From: Dendrophyllia cribrosa
Lineage: Eukaryota > Cnidaria > Anthozoa > Scleractinia > Dendrophylliidae
Length of the DNA stretch: 64,000 bases
Direction: 5' to 3'
NCBI GenBank assembly: GCA_024195265.1
Contig: JAJLRJ010000008.1
Coordinates: 21,040,958 to 21,104,957 of the forward strand
In this document: positions 61,801 through 64,000 of the stretch, piece after piece
Numbering within the stretch: the first letter of the stretch is position 1
Layout: every line of letters begins with the position of its first letter
Notes under the pieces: model-generated
What the model was told of the DNA's origin: nothing
What the model saw: only the letters and a program-made list of their open reading frames with translations
Databases searched by the model: none
Translations under genes and position numbers: made by a program

Positions 61801-63572
61801 AACAATTTGGGCCTGGAAGTTCATTTTCAAGCTTGTGTTGTAAGCAATGTTGTGTGGGTTTGTAACAGAGAGAAAAAGAATAAGCAGTTTCCATGTCTTA
61901 CCGAATCTAGCCTTCCAATGACCTTGCGTGAAACAACCTGCACATTGGCTGATGCCAAGGCAACAGCAGTGTCGGCCATAACTTCTGCCTTCACAGAGCC
62001 CAGTCCACCGGTAGCACTCACCTAAAAAGAGGTAATTTAACGTCATTGTTTAACGAGAGTTACACTTGAACGACTAACAAACCAGTGGCCCACGGATTTA
62101 GATCGAATTGTAGTTTAGAAATCTCACTATGACATCCCTGGTCCTAGTTTATAATTATTGGGGTGCTTTGACAAAATAGGGACATTCAAATAGGAGTATG
62201 AGACAGAGAGTGACTTTTCACGAGATTATCACAAGATAATCATGTGCCAAATCCTTGCTACTGTTCTTTTTTACTAGTCATCAATATGACGGAGCTTGGG
62301 CTTCGATAATGTTGCTGGTTTGAAATTCGGGGGATTGGCAACATGGTAAAAAGCTTGAGTATTATCGCATAAAATTCAGCTCAAGAACAAGTAATAAAAA
62401 ACACGATTGTAAAAATACCTTGATAAAGCAGTCAAGAACCGTGTCCAGTAACTCAGTAACTTTTCCAACATTTCCCCAGATTGTGGCTTGGACTGATGGA
62501 TACATGGTCTGTGGCAAGAAAGCAACAATTTTAACGGTTAGTTTAAATCATTGCATCTTTAAATAACATAACCTTTGATTCTAACTTACGTTTGAGTCTG
62601 TAGATGAAATCCTCAAGTGGGAATGTACGCTATTGAGCAGTACTTTCCTGTGGAACTGTCTATTATGTTACACAGAAGGTTCATACTTTTGCGTCTGTGA
62701 ATGAAGTTCTATAGTGGTGCTACTATTCAGATGAAAAGATACTCGGCAGTGGTAAACGGTTGTGTTGTTAATTATGATGCACAAGGTGTCTCTAGCTTTT
62801 GAGTCTCGTCTGTCGGTGAATGAAATCCTACTGTGTGACAATTCAAATTAAAGCTATTGAGCAGTACTTTCCAGTGATGCTGTTTATTATGATGCACCAG
62901 TTCGTTCTAACTTTTCAGTCTGTGGATGAAAACTTAATGTGTGACCTTCAAAATGAAAGCTACTGAGCTACTGTGATGCTGTTTATTATGATGCACAAGG
63001 TGATTCTAACTTTTGAGTCTGTTGATGAAATCCTCAAGTGTGACCATTTAAATGAAAGCTGTTGAGCAGTACTTTCCTGTGATAAGTGTTTATTATGCTG
63101 TACAAGGTGGTTCTAACTTTTCAGTCTGTGGATGACATCCTACAGTAAGACCATTCAAATGAAAGCTACTGAGCAGTACTTTCCTGCGGTACTGTTTATT
63201 ATGCTGTACAAGGTGTTCTAACTTTTAAGTCTGTGGATGAAATCCTAAAGTAAAGTGACCATTTAAATGAAAGCTACTGAGCAATACCTTCCTGTGATGC
63301 TGTTTATTATGAAGCACCTTTGGTTCTAACTTTTCAGTCTGTGGTTGAAAACTTAATGTGTGACCTTCCAAATGAAAGCTACTGAGCAATACTTTTCTGT
63401 GGTACTGCTTATTATGATGCAGAAGTGATTTCTAACTTTTGAGTCTGTGGACGAATCCTAGGAAGTGAAGGATTAAGCTGGAAAACGCACCCCTTTTTCT
63501 TTCACAGTCAGGTTGATCAGTTCTTCTAGAATTCGTGTCATTTTCACTTTCTGTGGATCATCAGCAGGGTAC
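46836..63572 (-). CDS. NF1: Neurofibromin orthologue, last 20 exons (partial)
   Basis: Exons in order: 63491-63572, 62419-62508, 61902-62021, 61190-61307, 59132-59272, 58362-58430, 57973-58115, 57597-57658, 56061-56175, 55810-55890, 54255-54305, 53929-54018, 53219-53351, 51951-52038, 51794-51840, 49820-50112, 48930-49030, 48334-48479, 47994-48034, 46836-47210. Phases agree across every join and give about 795 codons. Phrases such as [47 protein letters not shown] and [10 protein letters not shown] identify the region after the GAP and Sec14-PH domains of neurofibromin, a cytosolic Ras GTPase-activating protein; these helical repeats form its dimer scaffold. The stop is at 46836. The first listed exon is less sure than the others. 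Confidence 0.93.
48150..48290. repeat. Foldback element, TATCCA family, second copy
   Basis: Inverted TATCCACTGGATA-type words between GGGTTGTTCAAATGG and TTAACAACC. Related to 21,764-21,908. Confidence 0.75.
48560..48755. repeat. 9-bp (GGTGGGGAA) then 15-bp (GAGAAGGGCTTGGCC) tandem arrays
   Basis: About eleven 9-bp units to 48,665, then four 15-bp units to about 48,750, in an NF1 intron. The G-rich strand could form quadruplexes. Confidence 0.9.
49191..49372. repeat. Short DNA element, CTGCTAGCTGTCC family, copy 3
   Basis: A shorter, diverged copy (CTACTAGCTGTCTT to GACTGCTGGCGGAC) in an NF1 intron. Confidence 0.6.
50182..50564. repeat. Foldback element with 50-bp inverted ends
   Basis: Ends ACAGTTGTCTGCTTAGTGAC and its near complement; CTCAAAGGCCAGG is inside both arms. 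It lies next to the 50,112 exon start. Confidence 0.8.
51093..51216. repeat. Foldback element, about 120 bp
   Basis: GGGGTCAATTTAATAAAACT and its complement close the element, with TTTACAAG words inside. A TTA microsatellite follows at about 51,490-51,530. Confidence 0.85.
52126..52349. repeat. Short interspersed element, copy 2
   Basis: Matches 23,466-23,712 in the same orientation. Confidence 0.75.
52515..53100. repeat. 106-bp tandem repeat, about five units
   Basis: Unit starts (AGCATAATAAACAGCAC) fall at 52515, 52621, 52727 and 52833, exactly 106 apart, and then become irregular. The same family appears degenerate at 19,480-19,760, 20,400-20,800, 47,400-47,600, 56,350-56,420 and, in the other orientation, at 62,580-63,470. 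Confidence 0.92.
53519..53612 (+). pseudogene. tRNA-Leu (UAG) with 13-bp internal duplication
   Basis: It matches the 81-base tRNA-Leu elsewhere in the window except that GCGCTGGTTTTAG is present twice, breaking the anticodon arm and giving 94 bases. The A and B boxes remain, so it may still be transcribed. It should not fold as a normal tRNA. Confidence 0.85.
54644..54826. repeat. Foldback element with near-perfect 70-bp arms
   Basis: TAGACCACTTTCATAATGGC at the left and its exact complement at the right; the arms run inward to the CCTCACTGGCCTC region. Confidence 0.92.
54841..55626. mobile_element. About 790-bp element rich in TGATAGT words
   Basis: Ends GCCCCGGTCAAACG and CGTTTGAACGGGGC are inverted. 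The inside carries more than a dozen copies of TGATAGT or ACTATCA in both orientations, clustered in two subterminal zones, as in DNA transposons with repeated transposase-binding sites. No transposase is seen. Confidence 0.7.
55674..55708. repeat. GGTC microsatellite
   Basis: About eight GGTC units in an NF1 intron. Confidence 0.9.
56495..56637. repeat. Foldback element, about 140 bp
   Basis: Ends ATAGATGATTTTCACGGCGGC and a near complement; TGTTGGTGGTCAGAACAATG words are mirrored inside. Confidence 0.8.
56820..56974. repeat. Foldback element, about 155 bp
   Basis: GGGCCGATACAACTTTGTCG at the left mirrors ACAAAGTTGTACCG...CGGCCC at the right, with GCATGCGACACGC inside. Confidence 0.82.
57323..57403 (+). 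tRNA. tRNA-Leu (UAG)
   Basis: 81 bases with the same sequence as the tRNA at 19,921 on the other strand: A box TGGCCGAGTGG, anticodon loop TTTAGGC and B box GGTTCGAATCC. A long T-run starts two bases after it and would stop Pol III. It sits inside an NF1 intron, antisense to that gene. Confidence 0.96.
59318..59773. repeat. Foldback element, about 455 bp
   Basis: TAAAGTGTACCTAACCCCCA at the left mirrors the right end. The arms also share TTGATTTGACGTCATC-like and AACGTACAT words. Confidence 0.78.
60487..61047. repeat. Foldback element, about 560 bp, arms over 200 bp
   Basis: The left arm from TTAAAGTGCCCCTGTGATCA to about 60,730 is almost the exact complement of 60,800-61,047, with a spacer of about 60 bases. 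Its outer end (TTAAAGTG...CACTTTAA) resembles that of 59,318-59,773. Confidence 0.9.
62583..63466. repeat. Degenerate 106-bp repeat array, inverted orientation
   Basis: About eight diverged units with GCTACTGAGCAGTACTTTCC, TGTTTATTATGCTG and TTGAGTCTGTGGATGAAATC words, inverted relative to the array at 52.5 kb. It lies in the first NF1 intron of the window. Confidence 0.8.
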
Positions 63573-64000
63573 CTACAAAATCTAAACGATGATAATGTAT
63601 TAATGATTAAAGCCCTTGCATGGCACTTTTGGGGAGTACAGAGCTATGCGGCGGAGTACTTGAGTTATTTTCGGTCTGAGTAATCACCTATGTTTTAACA
63701 ACAGTATGAAAAGACATACGTCACACTTGTATCAAGGGAAACCGGGCAAATGTGGCTCAGTTTTGTTAAAGTTACTACATTTGAGCAATGAAACTATTAT
63801 TGACTTCAGATGGCCAAATTGGAGATGGATTGCAACTAGAAAAGGTTGGTCCAACGTTTTCAAATTGCGTGTGCCATACTCCTCCAAGTTTGCTGACAAT
63901 TCATGCACTAGCCTATACAGTAGTATCCTTCACCCAAAAAAAACAATCATCAAGAATAACAGGAAAATTGATCTGAAAATTAGATATTTTCACATACATA

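Overview
The window is animal nuclear DNA, most likely from an anthozoan cnidarian (coral or sea anemone). Three lines point there: spliced host genes with GT-AG introns (neurofibromin, an LRP-like receptor, a DsbA-family enzyme and a HEPN-STAND-ankyrin protein), many short foldback elements, and a Maverick/Polinton of the type common in cnidarian genomes. This placement is inference; no species marker was used.

Positions 1 to about 17,300 hold a largely intact Maverick/Polinton endogenous virus whose left end lies outside the window. On the minus strand are the N-terminus of a probable protein-primed DNA polymerase, an AT-hook/zinc-finger protein, a coiled-coil protein, a chromodomain integrase, a PLA2-like domain, a zinc-ribbon fragment, an adenain-like protease fused to a glycine-rich precursor, the candidate major and minor capsid proteins, a basic protein and a PPxY protein. 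On the plus strand are the packaging ATPase, a collagen/beta-fibre-like spike and two unknown genes. A VLTF3-like factor (minus) closes the set. Zinc ribbon, PLA2 and integrase appear to have been one gene, now broken by a frameshift, by a 3.8-kb Penelope-like retroelement with a 14-bp target duplication, and by a second frame change at an in-phase A AAA AAC heptamer. QxGG and GSG motifs recur in the structural proteins and look like sites for the element's own protease. Two classes of AT-rich start-site motif suggest early and late gene classes.

From 17.3 to 30.2 kb is host DNA: palindromes, a tRNA-Leu, an inverted duplicate of an NF1 exon plus its neighbouring tRNA, and a minus-strand LRP-like gene (signal peptide, YWTD propeller, EGF repeats) in at least six exons. 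From 30.2 to 37.4 kb are a two-exon FrnE/DsbA-like gene and several foldback elements, plus a hammerhead-containing short element at 29.2-29.5 kb. At 37.46-43.64 kb is a two-exon, 2,027-residue protein joining a DZIP3-type HEPN domain, coiled coil, two membrane segments, a TANC-like STAND NTPase and many ankyrin repeats. From 46.8 to 63.6 kb, minus strand, lie the last 20 exons of the neurofibromin (NF1) orthologue, its introns filled with foldback elements, a 106-bp tandem repeat, a tRNA-Leu and a broken tRNA-Leu.

All exon boundaries were placed by reading splice signals and checking phase by eye. Family names rest on motifs and recall, not on a database search.
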